47,271 bases of DNA from LC029 sp036676475. Lineage in GTDB: Bacteria; Bacillota; Bacilli; Aneurinibacillales; RAOX-1. Below, piece by piece: positions 1 to 7,106 of the stretch. The notes beneath the pieces are model-generated. The model made no database searches. It was not told where the DNA came from and saw only the letters and a program-made list of their open reading frames with translations. A program made the translations under genes and the position numbers. Within the stretch, counting starts at the first letter, position 1. Every line of letters starts with the position of its first letter. The stretch covers positions 1-47,271 of the forward strand of contig JAKFCU010000079.1 of the NCBI GenBank assembly GCA_036676475.1. Direction: 5' to 3'.

Positions 1-232
1 CCTGATTTCTAAAACTTATCAAAACTTACATTTTGATCGTTTTTCGTCCTTGCGAACGGTGGTATGACAGGATTCAACCACTAAGGGACTGCTCTCGCAC
101 CATCAAGGAGAAGCCATCTAAGGTCATCCTTAGAAGTCAAGCCGAAACTTCTCTCCTTCCGGGTGTTACCCGACCCTATCAAGATCTCCCACTCTGCCTT
201 TCTCCGCGTGTACAGAGCAGGAGGACGTTGAT
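1..232 (-). ncRNA. Candidate omega-RNA-like region 3' of tnpB
   Basis: This stretch follows the tnpB stop on the minus strand, where TnpB systems normally carry their guide-RNA scaffold. Three successive perfect small stem-loops are visible: CTAAGG/CCTTAG (118-133), GAAGT/ACTTC (133-151) and CGGGT/ACCCG (160-172). No protein is readable. The assignment rests on position and structure only. The element end is not certain; a GTGGTTGAAT-type sequence on the minus strand near position 73-82 resembles the ends of related elements. Confidence 0.4.
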
Positions 233-1705
233 TTACATCGAGGAAAGTAATTCCTTACGAGTATCCAACCACGAAATCAGGCTACCTCCTTTCTGTTTTA
301 AGAGTTTTAATAAGGATTGCTGAATCGCACTCCATTGTTTCCAATTGTTCATCTTCTGAAATCCCACTTGCTTTTCTTTCTTGATGCCTAACTCCATCAG
401 TGCCTTTGGAACTAGTTCAAAGTCATACCCTAAAGCCCTTCGTCCAATCACCAGAGCCGCTGATTGATGCACACTGATCCCAAACTGAGGTTGGTATTTG
501 AATCGGCCAATCACCGAAGTATAGGCCGGTTTGACTTTGATGAGTTCCACTCCGTACCGAAGGCAGTTTCTTTCGATCGCTTCCAGTAACCTTCGATAGC
601 AGAAAGAATGAGACATGCGATGAAATTTAGCTGAAACTTCCCGGTCTTGGATAAATCTTAAGTCCTCCACGCCGATGGCTGTTCCTTCCCTTTTTCCTCC
701 TAAAACGAACTGTTTGGCTAGATTTCCTATGATATGTTCTTTTTTATTCGTAGAAGCATCCCGAAGCCCACCATCTCCCAACCACTGAAACGATGTGGGA
801 TTTCCATCGGGAAGAACATGAGCCACGCCGAATCCATCTGGATTCGTATCAACCCCCAAAAGCCCACAAGCAGGATAGGTGCAAAGATTGGCTTCCTTTT
901 CTTCGATGCTGATGTGAACATGATATTTTCCTTTTCTTCGCAGGATTTCAACCTGATAGGGTTTTCCGGTTTGAAGGAAATCTCTCATCATGCCGAAATA
1001 ATCTCTTCCGTGAATCGCACCCGTCTTTTTCGAGACTTTCCGTGGAATATACAAGGGGAGAACGATTTGTTCAAAGTGCTTTCCGTTTTCTTTCTTTTGA
1101 TCGATGTTGATCTGAAACGAAAACCGTTCTCCATCGAAAAGAACACGCAAGTTGGGATTTCCCTTCTTGGTCGCATCTCCACGGGAGCAAATTCGTCCGT
1201 TTCTTCCCTCTTGCCAGTCTTCTTTGGAGAGAGTTCCTTTGCATCGTTCCTGAAAGGCTTTCTTACCCCCGAAGACAACAGAAGGAAACGATTGGGTTTC
1301 AGCAAATGATTTCCAATATTCGACCTTTCGTTTCCGCTTTTCCACCTTGGATCGGTTCGCTTTGATTTTTCGGATAGAAGTTTTGGATTTTTTCAATCGT
1401 TCCAGCTTCTTTTCCGCTTTTTTCAGCCGTACTTCCCAGAGAGATACGTGAAGTTTAACTAATTCGTGTTGGCTTTTTATCACTTGCCGTGCATCTTCGA
1501 GCGCATCCTGTGCATGGCGGACCGATAAACCTGTCTCTTTCGAAAGGTAGGATTGAAGTTCATTCTTTTCTTTCCCTTCCAGCAATCGTTTAAAGGAATA
1601 CCGAAGCATAAACCCGTATTTTTGCATTAATCGCTGAAGAATACCGTCTCGTTCTTCACTGACCTGATAAAGAAAAGCTGGAATCGTTGTTTTCAACCGA
1701 TTCAC
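233..1705 (-). CDS. tnpB: TnpB-related RuvC-like protein of the IS607 element
   Basis: A 490-residue TnpB-type accessory protein. The N-terminal third is basic and helical (about residues 75-130, Lys/Arg rich). A RuvC-like core follows with a GVDTN motif (Asp near 286) and GVEDL (Glu near 347). The usual next segment, a Cys4 zinc ribbon and a D-x-NAA motif, is replaced by KPAYTSVIGRFKYQPQFGIS followed by VHQSAALVIGRR. No zinc cysteines are present, and the residue aligning with the third catalytic Asp appears to be His413. A C-terminal extension of about 70 residues follows. Canonical TnpB is an RNA-guided nuclease; this one may have altered or lost cleavage. The start is unclear: GTG at 1705 is within the Shine-Dalgarno-like AGAAGGTG, whereas TTG at 1696 has ideal spacing. 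It overlaps tnpA. Confidence 0.8.
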   Translation of the reverse strand: MNRLKTTIPAFLYQVSEERDGILQRLMQKYGFMLRYSFKRLLEGKEKNELQSYLSKETGLSVRHAQDALEDARQVIKSQHELVKLHVSLWEVRLKKAEKKLERLKKSKTSIRKIKANRSKVEKRKRKVEYWKSFAETQSFPSVVFGGKKAFQERCKGTLSKEDWQEGRNGRICSRGDATKKGNPNLRVLFDGERFSFQINIDQKKENGKHFEQIVLPLYIPRKVSKKTGAIHGRDYFGMMRDFLQTGKPYQVEILRRKGKYHVHISIEEKEANLCTYPACGLLGVDTNPDGFGVAHVLPDGNPTSFQWLGDGGLRDASTNKKEHIIGNLAKQFVLGGKREGTAIGVEDLRFIQDREVSAKFHRMSHSFCYRRLLEAIERNCLRYGVELIKVKPAYTSVIGRFKYQPQFGISVHQSAALVIGRRALGYDFELVPKALMELGIKKEKQVGFQKMNNWKQWSAIQQSLLKLLKQKGGSLISWLDTRKELLSSM

Positions 1706-2327
1706 CTTCTTTCAACAAGATCGTTTCAATTCGCTTTGCCACTCGTCCTCCTCGTTTCCCGTAAATTCGGGCAGAAAAAGAAGTAGTGATGGCGATCAAA
1801 TCCTCTACTAATTCTTGTTGTTCATCTTTCTCCTGTTCTTCAACAATGATCATCCTTCCTCCAAAATCCTGAATGTATTGTTGTAAATAGGAGAAGCCAA
1901 ATCGTGCCAAGCGGTCTTTATATTCAATTAAGACGATACTGTTCGCCTGTTTTTTGACCGCAAGCAGCAACTTTTGAAGCCCTTTACGCTTTTCATTCAG
2001 TCCGCTGGCTACATCGGTAAATACCGAATGAATCGAAAGATGTTGAGAGAGAGCAAATGCCGTTAACCGTCCGACTTGTCGATCTAAATTCCCGTCGTTC
2101 GCCTGTTTTTGTGTCGATACGCGGGCATAGAGAAAGGTCTCAGATGGAGTTTGATTTACTTCTTGAGAAGAAAGAAAGTGTTCGATTTGAGAGGTTCGAT
2201 ATCTCCGATGACCCGTTGGTGTTCGTTCAGGAATCAAAATCCCTTTTTCTTCCCATACTCGCAAGGTGGAGTTACTAACACCTAATTTTTCTGCGGCTTT
2301 CCCAATGCTAATAAATGTTTTATCCAT
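1656..2327 (-). CDS. tnpA: IS607-family serine recombinase TnpA
   Basis: A transposase of about 223 residues. The N-terminal 45 residues form a MerR-like winged helix-turn-helix (SIGKAAEKLGVSNSTLRVWE), and the C-terminal part is a small serine recombinase domain beginning YARVST, whose Ser is the catalytic nucleophile, followed by the DRQ and LIEYKDRLARFG segments. It catalyses double-strand exchange for IS607 movement. I chose the ATG at 2327 (MDKTF), since AGGTGA lies 5 bases upstream; an ATG one codon earlier is also possible. Its 3' end overlaps tnpB in another frame, which is typical of this family. It looks intact. Confidence 0.88.
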   Translation of the reverse strand: MDKTFISIGKAAEKLGVSNSTLRVWEEKGILIPERTPTGHRRYRTSQIEHFLSSQEVNQTPSETFLYARVSTQKQANDGNLDRQVGRLTAFALSQHLSIHSVFTDVASGLNEKRKGLQKLLLAVKKQANSIVLIEYKDRLARFGFSYLQQYIQDFGGRMIIVEEQEKDEQQELVEDLIAITTSFSARIYGKRGGRVAKRIETILLKEGESVENNDSSFSLSGQ

Positions 2328-2474
2328 CATTTCACCTACTATATTGGTTATATTTACCATTATATAGATTTAGGTAATTTTTGTAAAGTTATAGCAGGAT
2401 TATGAAAAACTGTTTCTACCTCCTTCTTGTTAGTTTTAACCAGCAGACCGTTCACAATCCCGATTCGAAAGGAA

Positions 2475-2513
2475 AAAGCCGGTTCTCCCTTAGCTAAGGA
2501 AAAATCGGCTTTC
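2475..2513. terminator. Bidirectional stem-loop
   Basis: AAAGCCG and CGGCTTT flank an inner CCTTAGCTAAGG palindrome, with T-rich sequence outside on both strands. It lies upstream of the IS607 tnpA and is probably a terminator of a lost neighbour. Confidence 0.55.
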
Positions 2514-2652
2514 TTTTAGGTTACGTCAATACTACATGTTAGAGTTAACTCTAAGTCAAGTTTTTTCAACAAAAAAACTTATCCAATTATCGTTATCGCA
2601 CCTTTCCCCCTACATGGAAAGACCATGAAGAGTAGGGAGCATGCCGCAATAA

Positions 2653-2823
2653 ACATGTACGCTATTCTGCCCTGCTGAGGTTTACAAGTGGGAACAGGAT
2701 AAAATAAGGATGGCTGTAGGGTATGAGGAATGTTATGAGTCTGGTTTATGCCGAATTGGATGTCCTCACGAGAATATTAATTGGGTTTATCCAAAGGACG
2801 CGCGGACATGGGATTATTTTTAG
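2653..2823 (+). pseudogene. fixX: Decayed FixX-type ferredoxin fragment
   Basis: Conceptual translation of this stretch matches the C-terminal two thirds of FixX, the ferredoxin partner of the FixABC electron-transfer flavoprotein system. Readable pieces are CTLFCPAEVYKWEQ, GYEECYESGLCRIGCPHE and NINWVYP, then a TAG stop. The FixX-type motif CxxCxxCxxxCP is damaged: the second Cys of the cluster is Ser. A TAA lies directly upstream in the same frame at 2650, no start codon or ribosome binding site is present, and the normal C-terminal glycine-rich tail is altered. No fixA, fixB or fixC lies nearby. The family is recognised from memory of its signature; the loss of function is inferred from the stop, the missing N-terminus and the lost Cys. 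Confidence 0.8.
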
Positions 2824-2896
2824 ATTAGCGTAGGTGCCGATGCTTATAAGAAGAGGACTGTGCTTTTTGGTACACCACTCGAATTTTGTCGATAAG

Positions 2897-2925
2897 AAAA
2901 GCACCTCGTTTGAGGTGCTTTTTGC
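2897..2925 (+). terminator. Intrinsic terminator
   Basis: A perfect stem, AAAAGCACCTC with GAGGTGCTTTT around a GTTT loop, is followed by T's. It lies 3' of the fixX remnant and also just beyond the end of convergent terC, so it can serve both strands. Confidence 0.85.
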
Positions 2926-2949
2926 TGCTAGGCACTGGGTCTTCTGCAG

Positions 2950-3630
2950 TTAGGATATTTTCTCCAAATTTTTAGTTTGATTCTTGGTTCTACCGAAGTA
3001 GAGTACGCCTGCTATAATTGCGATGCTAAATATCCATTTTAAAAGCGGATTATCTTCGAAAAAGTCTTTTAGAATGGGTTCATCTACAATCATCTTGGAA
3101 GCAGTCCAAGCCAGCACTCCTGCACCGATGTAAATGATAACAGGGTATTTCTCCACCCATCTTAGAATCAACGTGCTTCCCCAAACCACGATAGGAACAC
3201 TAATCAGTAATCCTAAAAGAACCAAGAAGAAACTTCCGTGAGATGCACCGGCTACCGCAAGTACATTATCTAATCCCATTACGGTATCCGCAATGATGAT
3301 GGTCTTTACGGCAGCCCATAAGCTAGCACCTGCCTGCACATTTTCGTGCTCTTTCTCTTCAACAAGAAGCTTATAGGCAATCCATATGAGCAGCAAACCA
3401 CCAATGAGCAATAATCCAGGAATTTTTAACAACCAAACAACGGTGAGCGTTAACAAGGAGCGAATAGTAATAGCTCCAACTGTTCCCCAAAAGATAACTT
3501 TTTTCTGTAATTCCTTCGGTAAATTTCGTGCAGCTAATCCAATGACGATAGCATTGTCACCCGCTAATACGAGGTCAATGACAACAATGGCAAGTAAGGC
3601 CGACCAAAATTCTGGAGATAAAATATCCAT
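2950..3630 (-). CDS. TerC/YjbE-family integral membrane protein
   Basis: A 226-residue polytopic membrane protein of the TerC family, with about seven hydrophobic segments. The family hallmark acidic residues inside membrane segments are present: VIDLVLAGDNAIVIG (Asp19, Asp25) and ADTVMGLDNVLAVAG (about residues 113-127). Bacillus relatives are implicated in metal-ion (often manganese) efflux or metal loading of exported proteins; that role is family knowledge and not shown here. The start ATG has AAAGGAG ten bases upstream. I looked for a yybP-ykoY manganese riboswitch in the 200-base leader and did not find one; the leader instead carries a long hairpin at 3764-3803. The gene stands alone between mobile-element debris, with a terminator at 2897-2925. 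Confidence 0.85.
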   Translation of the reverse strand: MDILSPEFWSALLAIVVIDLVLAGDNAIVIGLAARNLPKELQKKVIFWGTVGAITIRSLLTLTVVWLLKIPGLLLIGGLLLIWIAYKLLVEEKEHENVQAGASLWAAVKTIIIADTVMGLDNVLAVAGASHGSFFLVLLGLLISVPIVVWGSTLILRWVEKYPVIIYIGAGVLAWTASKMIVDEPILKDFFEDNPLLKWIFSIAIIAGVLYFGRTKNQTKNLEKIS

Positions 3631-3763
3631 AAATTGAACACTCCTTTGAGATCATAAAATTAGCATTCCATTTCCTCTATGCCTTCTATTCCAGCAGACC
3701 ATATTTATCATATTTGTCGAGAAGACTCCGACTTCAAGCTCGCTAAGTGGGAGATGAATCGAC

Positions 3764-3803
3764 TTCGAACAAAGGAGGGCACTAGCCCTCTTATTTGTTC
3801 GAA
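3764..3803. repeat. Long hairpin TTCGAACAAA...TTTGTTCGAA
   Basis: A near-perfect inverted repeat. The outer arms TTCGAACAAA and TTTGTTCGAA surround inner arms GAGGGC/GCCCTC with an ACTA loop. It lies between the terC leader and the truncated tnpB. It could be a transposon end structure or part of the terC leader. The sequence just before it (3728-3763), with CCGACTTC and GTGGGAG, resembles the tail of a TnpB-type right end. Confidence 0.5.
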
Positions 3804-3847
3804 AAGGTATTAGAATTCTCAGAAATTTACATTAAAATAGAACGTAT

Positions 3848-4066
3848 ATTCGTTGGGTTGGAGAATTGATTCGACAAATCAAATACAAAGGCATATTACA
3901 TGGGATTTTTGTAGATCTGATCGATGAAAGCTATACATCCGGGAGATGCCCTTCCTTTGGGGTATTTCGGAAGCAAACCAAACGAATCTTTACCTGCCGG
4001 TGTGGAGCCGTGGGACATCGGGATGCGGTAGGGGCCATCAACATTTTGGAAAAAGGAACAAAATGA
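3848..4066 (+). pseudogene. Truncated tnpB, C-terminal remnant
   Basis: Only the C-terminal 65 or so residues of a canonical TnpB remain. The segment contains LIRQIKYKGILHGIFVDLID, then ESYTSGRCPSFGVFRKQT, CRCGAVGHRD and AVGAINIL. This is the zinc-ribbon and third RuvC motif that the intact TnpB at 233-1705 lacks, so the two come from different elements. One zinc Cys is changed to Phe (CPSF). The reading frame is open from a stop at 3833, with only a TTG at 3866 and no credible ribosome binding site. An earlier deletion removed the rest of the gene. Confidence 0.85.
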
Positions 4067-4303
4067 CCAAAGGGAGAGTTCTTCCCCTATGGGAAGATAT
4101 AACGTATCGCCGAGTTCTTCTCCAACCTGTGAAAAGAACAGTGGCATAGAGCACCTGACCGTGCTGCGCTGTCCAGGAAAGGGGATGGCGTAATGAACTC
4201 TGGAAGGGTAAGACCTATTCCCCTTCGGGGTCGAGTAGGCATCTTTGATGAAGGTTTAAGAATCCCCCACCTCTTAGCGTAACGTAGGTGGGGGAGGAGG
4301 GTT
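4067..4303 (+). ncRNA. Omega-RNA/right-end remnant of IS200/IS605-type element
   Basis: The sequence following the tnpB remnant has the layout of a TnpB-associated structured RNA. It has a CCCCTTCGGGG hairpin near 4230-4240, then CCCCCACCT (4264-4272) pairing perfectly with AGGTGGGGG (4286-4294), and ends in GGTTCAA. Such terminal hairpins are recognised by the Y1 transposase of IS200/IS605 elements. No TnpA_Y1 gene is present. Any expressed RNA would lack its own intact nuclease, but might be bound by another TnpB. Confidence 0.6.
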
Positions 4304-4310
4304 CAATTTT

Positions 4311-4802
4311 TAAGTGTTATGGAGAAATCTTCACAATTCTTTGCAATAAAAAAGTGAGAAGGGTTTAGTCATCAAGGATTCCAAAAAAGGTTAAAAAATC
4401 TGGAATTATATCGAAAGGAAGTATATAACCGACAATTAATAACAATGAAAACATGGCTTCAATCTCTTTAACGAAGGACAAAAAATCTTTCATTCCGTGA
4501 GCATTTCCGGGTTAAGTTTCAGATGAAGAAGTTCACCGGTGCCGGAAATAAAGGCTACTCTAGCCTTAAAGGAAGGTCGTCCGTGGTAACGGGGATTGTT
4601 ACGGTGTTGTTGTCGCACGTAACGTGGCGCAGTTTCCGCATGATTTTCTTGACTCGACGTCGTTCCTGTGAGAAAAAAATGGATAATTACATTGTATCAA
4701 AAAAATCGAAAATTACCTTAGTGTATTATTAGCGGTAGCGAGAAAGGTGATGCAATCTTAGAGCTAGAAAAAGAAATCGCTGCTATCACCAAGAAAAAAA
4801 TA
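4311..4802. other. Gene-free stretch
   Basis: No gene here can be supported. An open stretch of 69 codons at 4523-4732 has no ribosome binding site, no recognisable motif and an unusual Arg/Ser-rich composition. A short frame at 4733-4804 reads as a helical peptide (GDAILELEKEIAAITKKK) before a stop. It could be the residue of a dead gene, but is too short to assign. Confidence 0.5.
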
Positions 4803-4847
4803 TGACGAAAACCAAAGGGACGATTTTATCCCCTTTGGTTTTCGTCA
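4803..4847. terminator. Perfect 17-bp stem-loop
   Basis: TGACGAAAACCAAAGGG pairs perfectly with CCCTTTGGTTTTCGTCA around an 11-base loop. There is no long U tract, but its position directly before a copy of the 51-nt repeat mirrors the other terminator-repeat loci. It also lies at the 3' end of the convergent small gene at 4895-5077. Confidence 0.6.
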
Positions 4848-4848
4848 C

Positions 4849-4886
4849 ATTATGATACGCGTACAGTTATGCCAGTAGCTTTCTTA
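4849..4886 (+). repeat. 51-nt repeat family, degenerate 5'-truncated copy
   Basis: It retains the ATACGC centre and the GCCAGTAGCTTTCTTA 3' end of the family but lacks the opening TACTTATCGG hairpin. It follows the stem-loop at 4803-4847 and ends 8 bases before the stop codon of the opposing gene. Confidence 0.7.
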
Positions 4887-4894
4887 TCTGAAAC

Positions 4895-5077
4895 TTAAAC
4901 CCCAACAAACACAATTTCAGCTGCTGGATTATCTTTTTTCAATTTCATCACTTCTAATTTGATATCGTCTATATTATGACGTAGAACCGTGACTTCAGGC
5001 CGCGTCTTCATTGTGATATTTACCTTATCCTGAAGACCATATGTAATTTTATTGTTGTGTAAAATAAGTTTAAACAA
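4895..5077 (-). CDS. Small hypothetical protein
   Basis: A 60-residue protein of unknown function. I place the start at the TTG at 5077 because AAAGGAG lies nine bases upstream; an ATG at 5113 lies upstream of that site and is less likely. The product is charged and soluble, with a central basic stretch (NITMKTRPEVTVLRHNID) and a C-terminal beta-like AAEIVFVGV. No family is recognised. The 51-nt repeat and its hairpin lie just beyond the stop. Coding status rests mainly on the ribosome binding site and open frame. Confidence 0.5.
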   Translation of the reverse strand: MFKLILHNNKITYGLQDKVNITMKTRPEVTVLRHNIDDIKLEVMKLKKDNPAAEIVFVGV

Positions 5078-5202
5078 CTTAATCAGCTCCTTTTGTTTTA
5101 GACTATACAACAAATATGGAAAATACTCACTATATTTTTTTAAAAATACATTGTACGTTAGAAAAAATTGTGTAGTATTCGTTTATCCTGCCTGGAAAAT
5201 GA

Positions 5203-5373
5203 TTAAAACTTAGACTCGAATTTTAAACAGGCTTGACCAGATGATTTCCAAACCACCATTGATGGTAATAATTTTGATTTAAACTCAAAGTACTTACAAC
5301 CTTTTGGATGATTTGTATCCCAAGTTAAATAAAAATATCTGCATTGAAAGCAATTGATACGGTGATTTGACAT
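5203..5373 (-). CDS. Small Cys-rich protein, uracil-DNA-glycosylase-associated type
   Basis: A 56-residue gene that is easily missed because of its length. The ATG at 5373 is preceded by GAAGGGG with seven bases of spacing, a strong site. The product opens with INCFQCRYFYLTWD, then HPKGCKYFEFKSK, LPSMVVWKSSGQACLKFE. The pattern CxxC...C...C with YxTWDxxxPxGC is a conserved small-protein signature often annotated in relation to uracil-DNA glycosylase, probably binding a metal through its four Cys. Its function is not established. It is intact in all signature positions and transcribed on its own, divergent from sspH. Family recognition is from memory of the motif. Confidence 0.8.
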   Translation of the reverse strand: MSNHRINCFQCRYFYLTWDTNHPKGCKYFEFKSKLLPSMVVWKSSGQACLKFESKF

Positions 5374-5524
5374 ACTATAACCCCTTCATCTGTAAATCTC
5401 TATAATAATTATACAACATGACACATGAAGGGTTTGTTACCTTTTTTGTGATGTATGGAGGTATAAATATCCAATATAAGAAAATCATAAGAATATCTTC
5501 ATGATAAAAGAAGGAGTGGTGGGC

Positions 5525-5707
5525 ATGGAGTTGAATCGCGCGCAAGAAATTATTCAATCGAAGCAAAAAATAGATGTGCAAATTGATGGTACATCAGTTT
5601 GGATTGAGGAAGTGGACACAAGAAGTGGTACAGCCCGGGTGTATACGGAGGGAAATCCTCAAGACAAAAGAACTGTAGCGGTGGATGAATTGCAAGAAAT
5701 GCATTAA
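5525..5707 (+). CDS. sspH: H-type small acid-soluble spore protein
   Basis: A 60-residue protein matching the SspH family found in spores of Bacillales. It opens MELNRAQEIIQSKQKIDV, carries the VWIEEVD turn and the TARVYTEGNPQDKRTVAV segment, and ends VDELQEMH. Members accumulate in the forespore; their biochemical role is minor or unclear compared with alpha/beta-type SASPs. The start at 5525 follows GGAG with eight bases of spacing; an ATG at 5501 lies upstream of that site and is rejected. A strong terminator (5727-5759) and a 51-nt repeat copy follow. Forespore sigma factor control is expected from the family, though I did not resolve a promoter. Confidence 0.9.
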   Translation: MELNRAQEIIQSKQKIDVQIDGTSVWIEEVDTRSGTARVYTEGNPQDKRTVAVDELQEMH

Positions 5708-5726
5708 TACAAAAGGTTTCATGACG

Positions 5727-5759
5727 ACAGCGTCTGTAGATACAGGCGCTGTATTTTTT
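5727..5759 (+). terminator. sspH terminator
   Basis: ACAGCGTCTGTA pairs with TACAGGCGCTGT (one G-T pair), followed by ATTTTTTT. The 51-nt repeat begins at the next base. Confidence 0.9.
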
Positions 5760-5810
5760 TGCTTATCGGAAAGTATTATACGCATTGGCTAAGCTCATGT
5801 AGCTTTCTTA
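5760..5810 (+). repeat. 51-nt repeat family copy
   Basis: A full-length copy beginning TGCTTATCGGAAAG and ending TAGCTTTCTTA. The second hairpin is modified (GCTA...TAGC). It abuts the sspH terminator T tract in the same orientation. Confidence 0.9.
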
Positions 5811-5939
5811 TGCTTTTTTGTCCATAGGTGATAAAAGTCGGTATCGAACAATAGACTATATTAAATATGTATATCGCAGGAATCACAGCTTAATAAAACC
5901 GACATATACCTAATCTTAAATACAGGAGGAGGATGAAGT

Positions 5940-6680
5940 ATGCGTCTAAAGGATCAAGTAGCGATGATTACCGGCGGTGGAAGCGGTTTGGGAAGAGAAG
6001 CCTGCTTACTTTTTGCCAAAGAGGGAGCAAAGGTTGCGGTCCTTGATGTAAACGATTTCGAAGGAAATGAAACGGTTAATTGGATAAAAGAGCAGGGGGG
6101 AGAAGCTGAATTTTATAAGGTAAATGTGGGAGAGGCTAAGGATGTACAGGTAGCAACTGAAGCGATTATTCAGAAATTTGGAATAATCGATATTTTAATT
6201 AATAATGCGGGGATTACCCGCGATGCCATGCTTCATAAAATCACCCATGAGCAGTGGGAACAGGTGATTCGGATTAATCTTTCAGGAGTATTTAACTGTA
6301 CCCATGCGGTGATTCCATATATGAGAGAGCAAGAGTATGGTCGTATTATTAATACTTCCTCGGTGGTCGGGTTGTATGGGAATTTAGGTCAAACCAATTA
6401 CGCAGCAGCCAAAGCAGGTGTAATCGGAATGACCAAAACCTGGGCGAAAGAGCAGGGTCCAAAAGGCATTAACGTAAATGCCGTTGCACCTGGATTTATT
6501 AAAACACCAATGACAGAGGCAGTACCAGAAAAAATACTGAAATTAATGGAGGAAAAAGTTCCGCTAAAACGCCTGGGAGAGCCAAAGGATATAGCTCAAG
6601 CCTATCTCTTTTTAGCCTCTCCAGAATCGTCGTATATTAATGGATGCGTTTTAAGTGTAGATGGCGGTCTTGTATTGTAA
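5940..6680 (+). CDS. FabG-like short-chain dehydrogenase/reductase
   Basis: A 246-residue classical SDR. The Rossmann glycine motif TGGGSGLG is at 11-18, the NNAG motif near 89, the catalytic Ser near 140 and YAAAK near 153-157, and the C-terminus SVDGGLVL matches 3-oxoacyl reductases. Such enzymes reduce 3-oxoacyl-ACP or acetoacetyl-CoA with NAD(P)H. The sequence resembles the phaB product elsewhere in the window, but the gene is not in the PHA cluster and its substrate is unknown. The start ATG follows GGAGGAGGATGAAGT. It appears monocistronic, between sspH and a DUF1540 gene. Confidence 0.85.
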   Translation: MRLKDQVAMITGGGSGLGREACLLFAKEGAKVAVLDVNDFEGNETVNWIKEQGGEAEFYKVNVGEAKDVQVATEAIIQKFGIIDILINNAGITRDAMLHKITHEQWEQVIRINLSGVFNCTHAVIPYMREQEYGRIINTSSVVGLYGNLGQTNYAAAKAGVIGMTKTWAKEQGPKGINVNAVAPGFIKTPMTEAVPEKILKLMEEKVPLKRLGEPKDIAQAYLFLASPESSYINGCVLSVDGGLVL

Positions 6681-6778
6681 ATAGGATTAGGTTATCACCT
6701 TCCACTTCTCTATAGTTCAAGATTTTCTAGTATGAAGCTCATGAAACTAGAACATGCTAATGGTGGAGGTGATATGAT

Positions 6779-6991
6779 ATGGCAAATATTGAAGTGAAAT
6801 GTTCCGTTTCGAACTGTACCTACTGGGGGAATGGTAACAATTGTGTTGCCCCATCCATCATGGTAGAAGTAGACCGTCATGCAAATTATAATGCAGAAAT
6901 GGCAAATGAATTAGGGATCCAAACCGAACATCAAGATAAAGCAAGTAATTCCGCAGAAACCTGTTGTCGTACATTCAAGTCAAAAAGGTAA
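6779..6991 (+). CDS. DUF1540 domain protein
   Basis: A 70-residue protein with the Cys pattern of DUF1540: VKCSVSNCTYWGNGNNCVAP near the N-terminus and AETCCRTF at the C-terminus, compatible with a small metal-binding fold. The family is common in spore-forming Firmicutes and uncharacterised. The start ATG has GGAGGTGATATGAT upstream, an excellent ribosome binding site. A terminator follows at 7001-7034. Confidence 0.88.
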   Translation: MANIEVKCSVSNCTYWGNGNNCVAPSIMVEVDRHANYNAEMANELGIQTEHQDKASNSAETCCRTFKSKR

Positions 6992-7000
6992 CTGTCATAC

Positions 7001-7034
7001 AACATTCGGCCCAATAAATGGTCGAATGTTTTTC
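7001..7034 (+). terminator. Terminator after DUF1540 gene
   Basis: AACATTCG pairs with CGAATGTT (inner CC/GG also pair), followed by TTTC. Confidence 0.8.
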
Positions 7035-7106
7035 ATTTTCCAGGAACATATTCTTTGTTCAATCAACAAAAAATAAGAATACCCTAAACAGAAAAGAGGG
7101 ATCAAT

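Larger units (their letters stand above)
60..2400 (-). mobile_element. IS607-type insertion sequence
   Basis: Two minus-strand genes in the order serine recombinase (tnpA) then TnpB-related protein, overlapping by about 50 bases, plus a structured region beyond tnpB, make up an IS607-type element. Members of this family lack terminal inverted repeats and duplicate little or no target, so the ends given here are approximate. The gene order and the MerR-like helix-turn-helix fused to a serine recombinase domain are diagnostic. The element lies beside other mobile debris. Confidence 0.8.

Noticed and set aside
734..1309. 191-codon plus-strand open frame
   Set aside because: It lies wholly within tnpB on the opposite strand and lacks its own ribosome binding site.
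3631..3850. yybP-ykoY manganese riboswitch upstream of terC
   Set aside because: The conserved loops of that aptamer are not present.
3841..3860. GAACGTATATTCG as a LexA box
   Set aside because: Deviates from the Bacillus consensus in the second half-site and has no SOS-type gene after it.
4523..4732. 69-codon plus-strand frame as a gene
   Set aside because: No ribosome binding site, no recognisable family and odd composition; probably chance in dead sequence.
4733..4804. GDAILELEKEIAAITKKK frame as an aminotransferase remnant
   Set aside because: Too short to support any family call.
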